Assembly: GCF_000186865.1 (NCBI RefSeq)
Contig: NW_008705563.1
Span: 1,633,883 to 1,656,830 of the forward strand
From: Aureococcus anophagefferens
Taxonomy: Eukaryota > Sar > Pelagophyceae > Pelagomonadales > Pelagomonadaceae
DNA: 22,948 bases
Reading direction: 5' to 3'
Below the pieces are notes generated by a model. The model was not told the origin of the DNA and did not search any database. It saw only the letters and a program-made list of their open reading frames with translations. A program made the position numbers and the translations under genes. Shown here piece after piece: positions 1 to 9,718 of this stretch. Every line of letters begins with the position of its first letter. Within the stretch, counting starts at the first letter, position 1.

Positions 1-1206
1 CGCCAGCGCGCACGACGCGGCCGCGGCCGCGAGGTCCGCGCCGAGCGAGAGGCGCCAGGGCCGCGCCTTCGACCTCGCGCCGTCGGCCTCGGCGAGGGCC
101 TGCTTCGCGGACCGCGCGACCTGCTTCGCGAAGGTCTTGGCGCACTGCGTCAGGTGCCCCGCCCAGAAGGCGCGCGCGCCCTCGGCCGCGTAGAGCGCCT
201 TGAACGACGACAGGACGCCCGGCGGCGGCCTTCGGGAGGTCTGGGCGACGGTGACGAGGCGCTTCAGGGGCGCCGCGGCCGTCGCGTCCGCGGCCGCGGC
301 GAGGCCGCCGGCGACGCAGCCCGCCGCCGCGCGCAGCGCCGCGCCCGCCTTGAACCGCCTCCCGAGGAACGCGACCGTGCCGAACTCGGGCAGGGCCGTC
401 AGGAGCTCGAGCTCCTTGGCGACGGCGTCGTCGTCGTTGGTGAAAGCGGACACGCGGTCCGCGCTCGCCTTCGCTTCGTCTTTCGCGTTCGCCACGGCCA
501 CGCCCACGCCGCAACACGCGAGCATCTCGACGTCGTTGAACGAATCGCCAAAGGCGACGGTGCGCGCGAGCTCCGGCTCGCTCAGGAGCTCGCGCAGCGC
601 CGCGGCCTTGTTGACGCCCTCCGCGAGGAATTCGACGTGCACCTCGGCGGCGACGACGACGATGCCGCTGTGGCGGCCGAGCGCCTTTCGCGCATTTTTC
701 GCCGTCGCCGCCGGGTCGTCGCAGAGCCCCAGGACCTTCACCGTCTCCCGGCGGTACGGCGCCCAGTCCTCGACGATCTCCTGCGGCGACCCCTCGAGCG
801 CGACGAACGTCTCGAGCAGCTCGCGCTGCTTCGCCGTCGGCGCGACGGCGACGGCGCGGTCCGGGAGGACCAGGGACGCGCAGCACCCGAGCGCGAGCGC
901 GGCCTCGACGGCCGTCGCCGCGCGGTGCACGTCCAAAAAGGTCTGGAAGACGCGCCGCGGCGGCTTCCGCGGCCGGAGCTCCGCGGCGCCCGCGCCGTTG
1001 AACGTCACGGCGACGACGGCGGCGTCCAGGGCGTCGACGAAGCGCTGCGTCGAGTAGCTCGGCCGGCCCGTCGCGATGATCACCTTGATGCCCTTCTCCA
1101 ATGCGTCGGCGACGGCGCGCTTCGTGCGCGGCGCGAGCTCGTGGCGGTCGTCGAGCGTCGTGCCGTCGAGGTCCAGCGCCACGGCGTAGGGGCGGAAGGC
1201 CGGCAT
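1..1206 (-). CDS. HAD-superfamily (Cof-type) phosphatase fused to a mitochondrial-carrier-like segment, 3' end off the window
   Basis: The frame opens at ATG 1206 and runs 402 codons without a stop off the left edge. Residues 1 to about 270 form a HAD hydrolase: motif I LDLDGTT (Asp12, Asp14), motif II ATGR (Thr46), Lys200 in GVNKAAAL, and motif IV GDSFNDVEM (Asp221, Asp225). The spacing, with a large cap between motifs II and III, fits Cof-type sugar- or nucleotide-phosphate phosphatases; the substrate cannot be told. Residues about 293-350 read as the first half of a mitochondrial carrier repeat (AGCVAGGL, then APLKRLVTVAQ, then EGARAFWAGH). Lys stands where carriers usually have Asp or Glu in the PxD/E signature. 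There is no Met between residue 229 and the edge, so the carrier part has no start of its own here. The HAD call is firm; the carrier call is moderate. It is divergent from the gene at 1314, with a 107-bp spacer. Confidence 0.85.
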   Translation of the reverse strand, partial: MPAFRPYAVALDLDGTTLDDRHELAPRTKRAVADALEKGIKVIIATGRPSYSTQRFVDALDAAVVAVTFNGAGAAELRPRKPPRRVFQTFLDVHRAATAVEAALALGCCASLVLPDRAVAVAPTAKQRELLETFVALEGSPQEIVEDWAPYRRETVKVLGLCDDPAATAKNARKALGRHSGIVVVAAEVHVEFLAEGVNKAAALRELLSEPELARTVAFGDSFNDVEMLACCGVGVAVANAKDEAKASADRVSAFTNDDDAVAKELELLTALPEFGTVAFLGRRFKAGAALRAAAGCVAGGLAAAADATAAAPLKRLVTVAQTSRRPPPGVLSSFKALYAAEGARAFWAGHLTQCAKTFAKQVARSAKQALAEADGARSKARPWRLSLGADLAAAAASCALA

Positions 1207-1313
1207 TTCCGGTATCAGTTGCGTCTTCCACACGCACGAGCCACGCCCATGCGCTGAGGCAGAAAGGTCAACGACGACCTCGGTTCCTCAACTTGAAGCA
1301 AAATATTTTCACG

Positions 1314-2594
1314 ATGGAGCCCCAAATTCAGCGCGCAGCGTTGCTGCTCGTCGCCTTCGCGAGCGCCGCGCGACGCTCCGTCTACGTGAAGCGCGCGTCG
1401 GGCCACTCCGGCAGCCGCTGGATCGCCGTGAACCTCGCCGCGTCCAATTTGAGCACCTTCTTCCAGGACGGGGGCCTCTGCGCCGGCCGCTGCTGCCTGC
1501 CCACGGGCGCGCCGCAGGCGACGCCGGCGCGGCGCCTCGACGCGCTCGCGGCGCTCTACGACGCGGGCTGCCGGTGCATGTTCGCGCGCGACGCGCGCGC
1601 CGGCGCGGGTTTCGGCAACGAGCGGTGCATGACGTGCGGCAAGGGCGGCCCGCGGCCGAGGCAAATCCGCGCCAACGAGACGGGCTGCCAGTGGGGCGAG
1701 TACTGCCGCGGCGCCTGCGCCGCCGAAGCGCCGGCGGCCTGCGCGGGCGTCGCGACGGTCGGCGCGATTCCCGACGACCCCGCGGACGACTACCACGACA
1801 AGTGCGACGGCAAACGATCGTGGTGCCTCAACAAGGCCGTCGCGCGGCGCGCCTGGCACGCGGATTTGAAGCGCCGCATCCCCGACCTCGCCGTCGTGTC
1901 CTGGGACCGCGACAACAGCGTCAAGCACGCGCTGAGTTACCTGAAGCACAACCACCACTTCGACTGCGCGTCGCCGTACCTCGCGAACCACGGCCACCGC
2001 GACGAGGCCAGCCTGGAGGCGCGGGCGGCGCCGCGGTCCTTCCTCTACGTGCACCCGACGCGGCTGCTCTTGAAGGCCGCGGAGAAGGCGCTCGGAAGGT
2101 TGGCGCTAAAGCTGGAGCTGAAGAGCGTCGACGTGTCGTACGCGGCGCACTACGAGGCGTTCCAGGTCGACGAGGCCGGCGAGATGGCGCGGCTGCTGGG
2201 CGCGCTGGGCGTGCCCGTGCCCGACGCGTGGGCGACGGACGAGCTCGTGAAGCTCACGCCGGAAGATCTGCGCGACTTGCTCGTGAACTTCGACGAGCTC
2301 AACGCGACGCTCGCGCCGTGGCCCTGCCTGCGGGCCATGCTCGGCAGCGCGGCGCCGGAGCGCTTCGCGCCCTGCGCGGAGACGGAGCTCCCGAGCCCGA
2401 GGGAGGTCGCCGCGCTGCGCGTCCCGTCCATGTCCGCGTCCGCCGCGGTCGTGTTGCCCTGCGACGGCGGCCGCCGCGCCGCGAAGCTCCCGAGGCACGT
2501 CAAGGCGGACCCGGACGCCCTCTGCGCCCGGGCGGCGGCCATGGGGCGGGCGCTCCACGGGTCGCCGCGCGCGGAGGTCTGCGTGCTGCCCTAG
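1314..2594 (+). CDS. Secreted or Golgi sulfotransferase-like protein
   Basis: This codes for 426 residues. I chose ATG 1314 because it opens a hydrophobic leader (ALLLVAFASAA); the open frame continues upstream but there is low-complexity and Arg-rich. A P-loop-like GHSGSRW lies at residues 30-36, where sulfotransferases bind the PAPS 5'-phosphate. Further on, RDNSVKHALSYL resembles the 3'-phosphate binding stretch. The C-terminal part (EDLRDLLVNFDELNATL, then a Cys-containing segment) matches the pattern of algal sulfotransferase-like proteins. The middle (about residues 55-190) is rich in Cys and probably disulphide-bonded, consistent with the secretory route. The acceptor substrate is unknown. 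It could be a non-catalytic relative, since the P-loop is not a perfect match to the family. Confidence 0.7.
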   Translation: MEPQIQRAALLLVAFASAARRSVYVKRASGHSGSRWIAVNLAASNLSTFFQDGGLCAGRCCLPTGAPQATPARRLDALAALYDAGCRCMFARDARAGAGFGNERCMTCGKGGPRPRQIRANETGCQWGEYCRGACAAEAPAACAGVATVGAIPDDPADDYHDKCDGKRSWCLNKAVARRAWHADLKRRIPDLAVVSWDRDNSVKHALSYLKHNHHFDCASPYLANHGHRDEASLEARAAPRSFLYVHPTRLLLKAAEKALGRLALKLELKSVDVSYAAHYEAFQVDEAGEMARLLGALGVPVPDAWATDELVKLTPEDLRDLLVNFDELNATLAPWPCLRAMLGSAAPERFAPCAETELPSPREVAALRVPSMSASAAVVLPCDGGRRAAKLPRHVKADPDALCARAAAMGRALHGSPRAEVCVLP

Positions 2595-2627
2595 GTGGTA
2601 AAGACAGGCTGGCGGAGTCGTCGCGGG

Positions 2628-2693
2628 AGCGCTAGCGCTAGAGCTCAGTTGCCGCAACTCCGGCGTCGCCTAGATCTAGCTAGGAATTCCTAG
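2628..2693. repeat. Cluster of short perfect palindromes between two genes
   Basis: Three perfect palindromes lie within 66 bases: AGCGCTAGCGCT at 2628-2639, CTAGATCTAG at 2670-2679 and CTAGGAATTCCTAG at 2680-2693. They sit 34-99 bases after the stop of the sulfotransferase-like gene and before the clathrin start. A 3'-end or promoter role is possible, but nothing here decides it. Confidence 0.5.
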
Positions 2694-2840
2694 CCCCAAG
2701 ATTCCCCTGCCGGCTCATCGCGCAACCTCGCCGCGCCTCCGCATCGAGTGGCATCGCGGCGCACGATAGGACGTCGGCTCGCGGACACGAGCTCGGCCTA
2801 AGACCGAGGCTGTAGCGCCCGCCGGCGGCGCGCGTCCATC

Positions 2841-5800
2841 ATGGCGGCGATCCCGGTGAATTTCTCAGAAGTCCTGAACGTACGTGACGCGCGCGCGCCG
2901 CCGAAATATGTTACTGAGAGCGTTTCCTTTCGCAGCTTCCGAGCCTCGGCGTCTCGGCGGGCTCCATCAAGTTCGGGGTGCGTCTGCGCGGCGTCCCCGG
3001 CCTCCGGCCGTCCACCGCGCAGTTTTTCACGCGCGCCTTCCGTAGTCATGCGCGATGGAGTCGGAGAAGTTCATCTCGGTCTGCGACAACAGTTCCGGCT
3101 CGCCGCAAGTGTTCATCGTGGACCTGGCGTCGGGCAGTCCGCCGCAGGTGACGAAGCGGCCCATGTCCGCCGAGGCGGCGATCATGAACCCCGTGTCCAA
3201 GGTCCTCGCGCTGCGCGGTCCGGCACGCCGCGTCCTCCGGACGCGCGGCGTCGCGCGCGCGCGCGCCTCACTCCGTTCCCCCCCGCGCGCAGCCGGGACC
3301 CAGCTCCAGATCTTCAACCTCGAGCTGCGGGCCAAGATGAAGAGCCACAACATGACGGAGACCGTCGTCTTCTGGCGGTGGACGTCGCCGAACAACATCG
3401 CGCTCGTGACGCCGACGGCGGTGTTCCACTGGTCCATCGAGGGCACGTCGGAGCCCGTCAAGGTGCTCGACCGCCACGCGTCCCTCGGCGAGGGCACGCA
3501 GGTCATCAACTACCAGGTGTCGCCCGACGAGAAGTGGTGCCTCCTCATGGGCATCAGCCAGGCGGCCGGCGGCGTCATCCAGGGCAACATGCAGCTCTAC
3601 AGCGTGGAGAAGAAGGTGTCGCAGACGCTCCAGGGCCACGCGGGCTGCTTCCACTCCATGGCCGTGCCCGGGCGGAGCGACCCGGCCCAGGTGCTCATCT
3701 TCGAGGAGAAGAAGGCGGACCAGCCCGCGAAGCTCTTCGTCATGGAGGTCGGCCGCGACAAGGACGCGCCCGGCGGCGTCTTCCGCCTCGCGCCCGTGGC
3801 CATCCCCGTGCCCGCCGACGCGCCCAACGACTTCCCCGTGTCCATGGTGCCCTCGCCGAAGCACGACGTCGTCTACATGGTCACGAAGATGGGCTACCTC
3901 TACCTCTTCGACTGCCTCAGCGGCAAGGCGCTCTACCGCGCGCGCATCACGACGGACACCGTGTTCGTGACCTGCGGCGTTTCCGCGACGGGCGGCCTGC
4001 TGGGCATCACCGCGCGCAAGGGCCAGCTGCTCCAGGTGTCGCTCAACGAGCAGACGCTCGTGCCCTACGTCGTGTCGACGCTCCGCGACAACGCGCTGGG
4101 CATCGCCCTGGCGTCGCGCCTGAACCTGCCGGGCGCCGACGACCTCTACGTGGCCGAGTTCAACCGCCTCCTGGGCGGCGGCGACGTCGCGGGCGCGGCG
4201 AAGCTCGCGTCCGAGTCGCCGAGCGGCCTCCTCCGGACCGCGGAGACGATCCAGCGCTTCCAGGGCATCCCGGGCCAGCCGGGCCAGCCCCAGCCCGTCT
4301 TCCAGTACTTCCACATGCTCCTCGAGAAGGGCAAGCTCAACGCGCTCGAGTCGATGGAGCTCGCGAAGCCCGTGCTCCAGCAGGGCCGGACGCAGTTCCT
4401 CGAGAAGTGGCTCACGGAGGACAAGCTCGAGTGCTCGGAGCAGCTCGGCGACCTCGTCATGCAGAATGACGTGAACATGGCCCTGTCCGTCTACCTCCGC
4501 GCGAACGTGCCCGAGAAGGCGATCAACTGCTTCCTGCAACGTGGCGAGTTCGACAAGATCGCCGCGTACGCGACCAAGGTCGGCTACCGCTGCGACTACA
4601 GCTTCATGCTCGGCAACCTCGTGCGCGCGAACCCGCCCGGCGCCCTCGACTTCGCCAAGCAGCTCGCCGCGGGGTCCCTCGTGGACCCGAACTCCGTCGT
4701 CGAGATCTTCATGGCCGCGAACCGCATCCAGGAGACGACCGCGTTTCTGCTGGAAGCGCTCAAGGGCAACAAGCCCGAGGAGGGCTACCTCCAGACGAAG
4801 CTCCTCGAGATCAACCTGCGCGGCGGGTCGCCCCAGGTCGCCGACGCGATCCTCCAGAACGCCATGTTCACGCACTACGACCGCCAGTACGTCGCCAAGC
4901 TCTGCGAGGCCGCGGGCCTGTCGCAGCGCGCGCTGGAGCACTACACGGACGTCGACGACATCAAGCGGAGCTTGTTGGCCATGTGCGCGAACCCCCAGGC
5001 TCTGAACCCGGAATTCGTGCTGAGCTACTTCGGGTCGCTGTCGCCCGAGGCGTCCTTGGAGTGCCTCAAGGAGCTCCTGGCCCGCAACATGCGCGGCAAC
5101 ATGCAGATCGTCACGCAGGTCGCGGCCAAGTACAACGAGCAGATCGGCGCCCAGCCCCTCGTGGACTTGTTCGAGTCCTTCAAGTGCTACGAGGGTTTGT
5201 TCTACTACCTCGGGCAGATCGTCAACTTCAGCCAGGACGCGACGGTGCACTACAAGTACATCGAGGCCGCGGCCAAGTGCCAGCAGTACAAGGAGGTCGA
5301 GCGCGTCTGCCGCGACTCGACGGTCTACGAGCCCCAGCCCGTCAAGGAGTTCCTCATGGAGATGAAGCTCCCGGACCCGCGGCCTTTGATCCACGTCTGC
5401 GACCGCCACGACTTCATCGAGGAGATGACGGCCTATTTGTACGGCAACAACCTGCAGAAGTACATCGAGGTCTACTGCAACAAGGTGAGCCCCCAGAAGA
5501 CGCCCATGGTCGTCGGCAAGCTCCTGGATTTGGACTGCAACGAGGACTTCGTGCGCGGGCTGCTGAACTCCGTGGGCCACGCGTGCCCCGTCGAGGAGCT
5601 CGTGGAGCAGGTCGAGCACCGCAACCGCCTGCGCCTGCTCCAGCCCTGGCTCGAGGCGCGCATCGCCACGGGCAACCAGGAGACGGGCACGCACAACGCC
5701 ATCGGCAAGATCTACGTGACGCTGAACCGCGACCCCGTGTCGTTCCTCACGAACGACCAGTACTACGACCCGCGCGTGCTCGGCAAGTACTGCGAGAAGC

Positions 5801-8460
5801 TGGACCCGTCCCTCGCCTTCCTCGCCTACAAGCGCGCGGGCGGCGAGTGCGACGCGGACCTCATCCGCGTGACGACGGAGAACGGCCTGTTCAAGGACCA
5901 GGCGCGCTACCTCGTCGAGAAGCAGGACCTGGAGCTGTGGGCGTCCGTGCTGACGCCGCCGGCGGAGGAGGCCGTCGGCGACGCGTCGGAGGCGAACCGG
6001 CGCGCGCTCATCGACCAGGTCGTGCAGACGGCGCTCCCGGAGACGCGCGACCCCGATCACGTGTCGACGTCCGTGAAGGCGTTCATGGCCGCGGACCTGC
6101 CCCACGAGCTCATCGAGCTGCTGGAGCGCATCGTCCTCCAGGGCAGCGACTTCTCGGAGAACAAGAACCTGCAGAATTTACTGATCCTCACGGCCATCAA
6201 GGCGGACAAGGAGCGCGTCATGGAGTACGTCAACCGCCTCGACAACTTCGACGGCCCGGAGATCGCGAAGATCGCCGCGTCGGACCAGTACAATCTGTAC
6301 GAGGAGGGCTTCGTGATCTACACGAAGTTCGCCAAGGCGGCGCCCGACGCCGCCGCGGCCGCGGAGTTGAACGTCGCGGCCGTCGGCGTTCTCGTCGACC
6401 TCGTGCGGAACCTCGAGCGCGCGTCCGAGTTCGCGGAGCGCGTCAACGAGGCCGGCGTCTGGTCGCGCCTCGCCAAGGCCCAGCTCGCGGAGGACCTCAT
6501 CGCCGCGGCCGTGGCGTCCTTCATCAAGGCCGGCGACGCGACGTGCTACGGCGAGGTCATCGCCGCCGCGGAGCGCGAGGATTCCTACGAGACGCTCGTG
6601 CCGTTCCTCGCGATGGCGCGGAAGCACGTCAAGGAGGCCCAGCTCGACACCATGCTCATCTACGCCTACGCCAAGTCGAACATGCTCGGCGACCTCGAGG
6701 AGTTCATCGCCGCGCCGAACGTCGCGTCGATCCAGTCCATCGGCGAGCGGTGCTTCGACGAGGGCCTGTTCTCCGCCGCGAAGCTCCTCTTCGCGTCCAT
6801 CAACAACAACGCGAAATTGGCGCTCTGCTACGTGAACCTGGAGATGTACCGCGAGGCCGTCGACGCGGCGCACAAGGCCAACTCCGTGTCGACGTGGAAG
6901 GAGGTGAACCGCGTCTGCGTCCAGGTCGGCGAGTTCCGCCTCGCGCGCGTCGCGGGGCTCCAGATCATCGTCCACCCGGACCACCTCGAGGAGCTGACGC
7001 TCCTCTACGAGCGCGCGGGCCAGCCCATGGAGCTGATCCAGCTCATGGAGCAGGGCCTGGGCCTCGACGCGGCGCACTCGGGCATCTTCACGGAGCTCGG
7101 CGTGCTCTACTCGAAATACGTGCCCGCGAAGCTCATGGAGCACATCAAGATCTTCTGGAGCCGCATGAACACGCCCAAGCTCATGCGCGCCTGCGAGAAG
7201 GCCCTGCTCTGGGACGAGGCCGTGTTCCTGCTCAAGGAGGACGAGCAGCACGACTCGGCGCGGATTTCGGCTCGGGGGGTCCCCGCCACACGTCAGAACT
7301 CTCGAGCTCGGTCACATCGACGTCGATTCGGCTGATTTTTGGACGAATCGAAGGCTCTCGTCGAGTTCTCGAAGCACGGCCGAAGCGTCCGGTCCACATC
7401 GTTCGAGTACGCGCGCATTGAAGTCGGGTCGAAGATTTGGCATCCGCGCAGGTACGACAGCGCGGTGAAGACGATGATCGCGCACGCGACGGCGTTCGGC
7501 CACGACCTCTTCCTCGACTGCGTCCAGAAGGTGCGCAACTCGGAGATCTACTACAAGTCCATCGCCTTCTACGTGGAGCAGCAGCCCCTCCACCTGAACC
7601 GGCTCCTGCAGGTGCTCACGCCGCACCTCGACCACTCGCGGTGCGTGCACCAGGTGCGCAAGCTCGAGAATCTGCCGCTCGTGCTGCCCTACCTCAAGGC
7701 CGTGCAGAAGGAGAACCTGACGGCCGTGAACGACGCCGTCAACGAGCTCTACGCGGACGACGAGGACTACGAGGCGCTCCGCCAGTCGATCGACGACTTC
7801 GACAACTTCGACCACATCGCGCTCGCGCAGAAGATCGAGAAGCACGAGCTCCTCGAGTTCCGCCGCATCGCCGCCTACATCTACAAGAAGAACAAGCGCT
7901 GGCAGAAGAGCGTCCAGCTCTCCAAGGCCGACAAGATGTACAAGGACTCGATCGACACGTGCGCCGAGAGCGGCGACAGCGAGATCGCCGAGGACCTGCT
8001 GCGCTTCTTCGTCGACGTCTGCGACAAGGAGTGCTTCTGCGCGACGCTCTACACGTGCTACAAGGTCATCAAGCCCGACGTGGCCATCGAGCTCGCGTGG
8101 CGGTCGAACTACGTCGACTTCGTCATGCCCTACGTCGTCCAGTACACGCGGCACCTCCACGACAAGCTCGAGGAGCTCGACAAGCGCACGGCGCCCAAGG
8201 CGGAGGACGAGGCGTCGCCCGAGGCCGCCGCGGCCCAGGCCATGATGTACGGCGACCCGGCCATGGGCATGGCCGGCGGGCCCCCGATGCTCATGGCGCC
8301 GCCGGGCGCGCCGGGCGCCTACGTCGACCCCAACGCCTACGGCATGCCCCAGAACGGCGGCATGCCGCCCCAGATGGGCATGCCCGGCATGCCCCAGCCG
8401 GGCTACGGCATGCCCCCGCAGGGCATGCCCGGCATGCCCCCGCAGCCGGGCATGTTCTGA
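2841..8460 (+). CDS. Clathrin heavy chain, five exons
   Basis: Exons are 2841-2879, 2936-2977, 3046-3217, 3293-7247 and 7452-8460. Together they give 5217 nt and 1738 residues (animal clathrin heavy chain is about 1675). The product forms the triskelion leg of clathrin coats in endocytosis and Golgi-endosome traffic. The N-terminal beta-propeller carries MESEKF, IMNPVSKV and LQIFNLEL. The rod of CHC repeats includes LEKWLTEDKLECSE, FTHYDRQYV and PWLEARI. The trimerisation end includes KHELLEFRRIAAY. The three small N-terminal introns were placed because removing them aligns the start (MAAIPVNFSEVLN, then LPSLGVSAGSIKFG, then SCAMESEKF) without gaps to the known family. The fourth intron is an introner; removing 7248-7451 joins EDEQ to YDSAVKTM, again without a gap. 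The tail (after about residue 1670) is Met-Gly-Pro-rich with repeated GMP. Confidence 0.97.
2880..2935 (+). other. Spliceosomal intron 1 of the clathrin gene (56 nt, GT-AG, phase 0)
   Basis: The donor is GTACGT and the acceptor TTTCGCAG, with a short pyrimidine run before it. TTACTGAG about 25 nt upstream of the acceptor is a plausible branch site. It is located by continuity of the clathrin N terminus. Confidence 0.85.
2978..3045 (+). other. Spliceosomal intron 2 of the clathrin gene (68 nt, GT-AG, phase 0)
   Basis: The donor is GTGCGT and the acceptor CCGTAG. Splicing joins SIKFG to SCAMESEKF and keeps the exact family spacing before MES. The ATG at 3055 is therefore an internal Met (residue 31), not the start. 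Confidence 0.8.
3218..3292 (+). other. Spliceosomal intron 3 of the clathrin gene (75 nt, GT-AG, phase 1)
   Basis: The donor is GTCCGG and the acceptor CGCGCAG after a C-rich tract. It is 75 nt long and stop-free, so an unspliced reading stays open and would insert 25 Arg/Ala-rich residues between SKVLALR and GTQLQIF. The gap-free fit to clathrin when removed shows it is an intron. Confidence 0.85.
7256..7451 (-). mobile_element. Introner element copy A (196 bp), serving as clathrin intron 4
   Basis: The 8-bp target duplications are 7248-7255 (gcacgact) and 7452-7459 (gtacgaca), 6 of 8 identical. The ends are imperfect inverted repeats (CGGCGCGGAT on the left against CTGCGCGGAT from the right, 9 of 10). 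The intron is 7248-7451 (204 nt, GC-AG, phase 2) and splits a Gln codon. The core matches copies B and C, but relative to transcription this copy is in the opposite orientation. The strand given is that of the family orientation used for copies B and C in their hosts. Its end sequence and duplications have drifted, so it looks older. Confidence 0.9.
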
Positions 8461-8621
8461 GCGCGGCTCCCCCTCCCCCCACCGCCCGCGACTGCCAGAC
8501 CGCGGGCCGCACGCCCCCCCCCCGCCCCGCCCCGCAACGCTCGGCTCTCTACCTTCCGCCGTAAAAGAAATCAGCCCCGCCCCCGCGACGACGCGCCTGC
8601 AGCCAAAGCCCCCCCCTCGTA

Positions 8622-9365
8622 TTAGTAGCCCAGGAACGCCTTGATCTTCGCCTTGACGGCGTCGTCGTCCTCCTCGAAGACGTCGAACTCGAGGAGCTGG
8701 TCCCGGGGCACGAGGCAGCGCACGAGCGCGTTGTGGGCCGCGAGGAGGAGCGCCGCGTCGAGCGCGTTCGAGCCGCGCATCTGGCCGGTCGGGTTCTCCT
8801 CATTCTTGATGATGCGCTGCACGGGCCGGTTCGAGAGCGACGCGAAGGGCACGGGCGACCGCTGCTTCTGTATGAGGCCGTGGGACCGCGACTTCCACCA
8901 CGCCGTCCCGTTGCGCGTCGTGAGGATGACCCGGGCGTTCGGATACGTCGCGAAGATGTAGGGGAAGAGCTGGGGCACGGGCGTGTCGAAGACGCCATCC
9001 CAGTCCTGAAAAATGTCGAAGTCGAACGTCGCGCGCCGCTGCGGCTTCGCGTCCATGAGCGCCTTGAAGGGACCGAACTTCCACTTCCGGTTGTGCGCGA
9101 CGCGCCGCTCGGGGTCCGTGTAGTTCGGGTAGCCCATGAAGTAGTGGCCGACGAGGAGCGGCGGGTCGCGCGCCTCGCTGACCCACTCCGCGACGGTGTG
9201 CGTGCCCGTCGTCCCCTCGCCGGCGCCGATGACGAGGCGCTTCGCGCTCGTCGTCGGCGGCCGGTACGTGTCCCGCCAGGTCCGGCGGAGGCCGCCGCAG
9301 GCCGCGTCCTCGGGCTCGGCGGCGCACGCGGCGACGAGCGCGACGATGGCGATGGACCGACGCAT
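8622..9365 (-). CDS. Secreted sulfotransferase-like protein
   Basis: This codes for 247 residues from ATG 9365, opening with a signal peptide (MRRSIAIVALVAACAA). A P-loop VIGAGEGTTGTHT at about residues 45-57 matches the 5'-phosphosulfate loop of sulfotransferases. YIFATYPNARVILTTRN followed by WWKSRS resembles the strand and the Arg/Ser pair that bind the PAPS 3'-phosphate. The C terminus (LLEFDVFEEDDDAVKAKIKAFLGY) has the usual family close. It is short for the family but looks complete. It converges on clathrin, the stops being about 160 bp apart across a C-rich spacer that includes a run of ten C at 8514-8523. The substrate is unknown. It is distinct in sequence from the one at 1314. Confidence 0.75.
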   Translation of the reverse strand: MRRSIAIVALVAACAAEPEDAACGGLRRTWRDTYRPPTTSAKRLVIGAGEGTTGTHTVAEWVSEARDPPLLVGHYFMGYPNYTDPERRVAHNRKWKFGPFKALMDAKPQRRATFDFDIFQDWDGVFDTPVPQLFPYIFATYPNARVILTTRNGTAWWKSRSHGLIQKQRSPVPFASLSNRPVQRIIKNEENPTGQMRGSNALDAALLLAAHNALVRCLVPRDQLLEFDVFEEDDDAVKAKIKAFLGY

Positions 9366-9504
9366 CGCGTCCGTGACGAGGGCGCGTCGCGGCGACGATG
9401 GCTCGCTGACCGATCTCCACTAGATTTCCACTACCGTGCCACGGGCGTCGCCTCGACCTCGCGTCAAAATCGCTCAAAATCTTACCCCAGGGCTAAGCCC
9501 ACCG

Positions 9505-9718
9505 CTAGAGCATCGCGTTCATGTCGCTCTCCATGCCCCCCTCGGCGGCGTCGTCGTCCTTGCTCCAGGCAGGCCGCGTTCAGAAACGCGAGGCACCAGA
9601 CCGCGACGGTCGGCGCGGAGAGGAACGCCGCGACGACGACGCCAAGGACAAGCGCGACTCGCCCGCGCGCAAGCGCAGCATCTCGGGCTCGGGCGACGAC
9701 GCGGCACGAATACTTAGG
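9505..9718 (-). pseudogene. Membrane-helix-coding tail after the Sel1 gene, copy 1 (frameshifted)
   Basis: Directly after the TAG of the Sel1 gene, the same frame stays open and codes a hydrophobic helix (VVVAAFLSAPTVAVWCLAFL). It then loses frame through a net 2-nt deletion relative to copy 2, just after FLNA. The acidic end (DDDAAEGGMESDMNAML) is still readable in another frame. It may be the remnant of a once longer gene or an unrelated 3' gene fragment caught in the duplication. It also accounts for most of the 353-bp gap between the coding regions at 9365 and 9719. Confidence 0.55.

Noticed and set aside
154..1257. Plus-strand open frames over the HAD-carrier gene
   Set aside because: They start at GTG or ATG but are compositionally biased; the minus strand carries the clear HAD motifs.
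3268..6105. A 945-codon open frame on the minus strand within clathrin
   Set aside because: It is the Arg/His/Leu/Val-rich antisense reading of a GC-rich gene, with no domain character; clathrin on the plus strand explains the region fully.
4983..7421. An 812-codon open frame on the plus strand, out of frame with clathrin
   Set aside because: It is an Arg-, Pro- and Gly-rich shift of the clathrin codons; high GC removes stops from other frames.
7339..7451. A separate gene starting at 7339 downstream of a truncated clathrin
   Set aside because: That start is a TTG inside introner copy A; splicing 7248-7451 joins the two halves into one clathrin.
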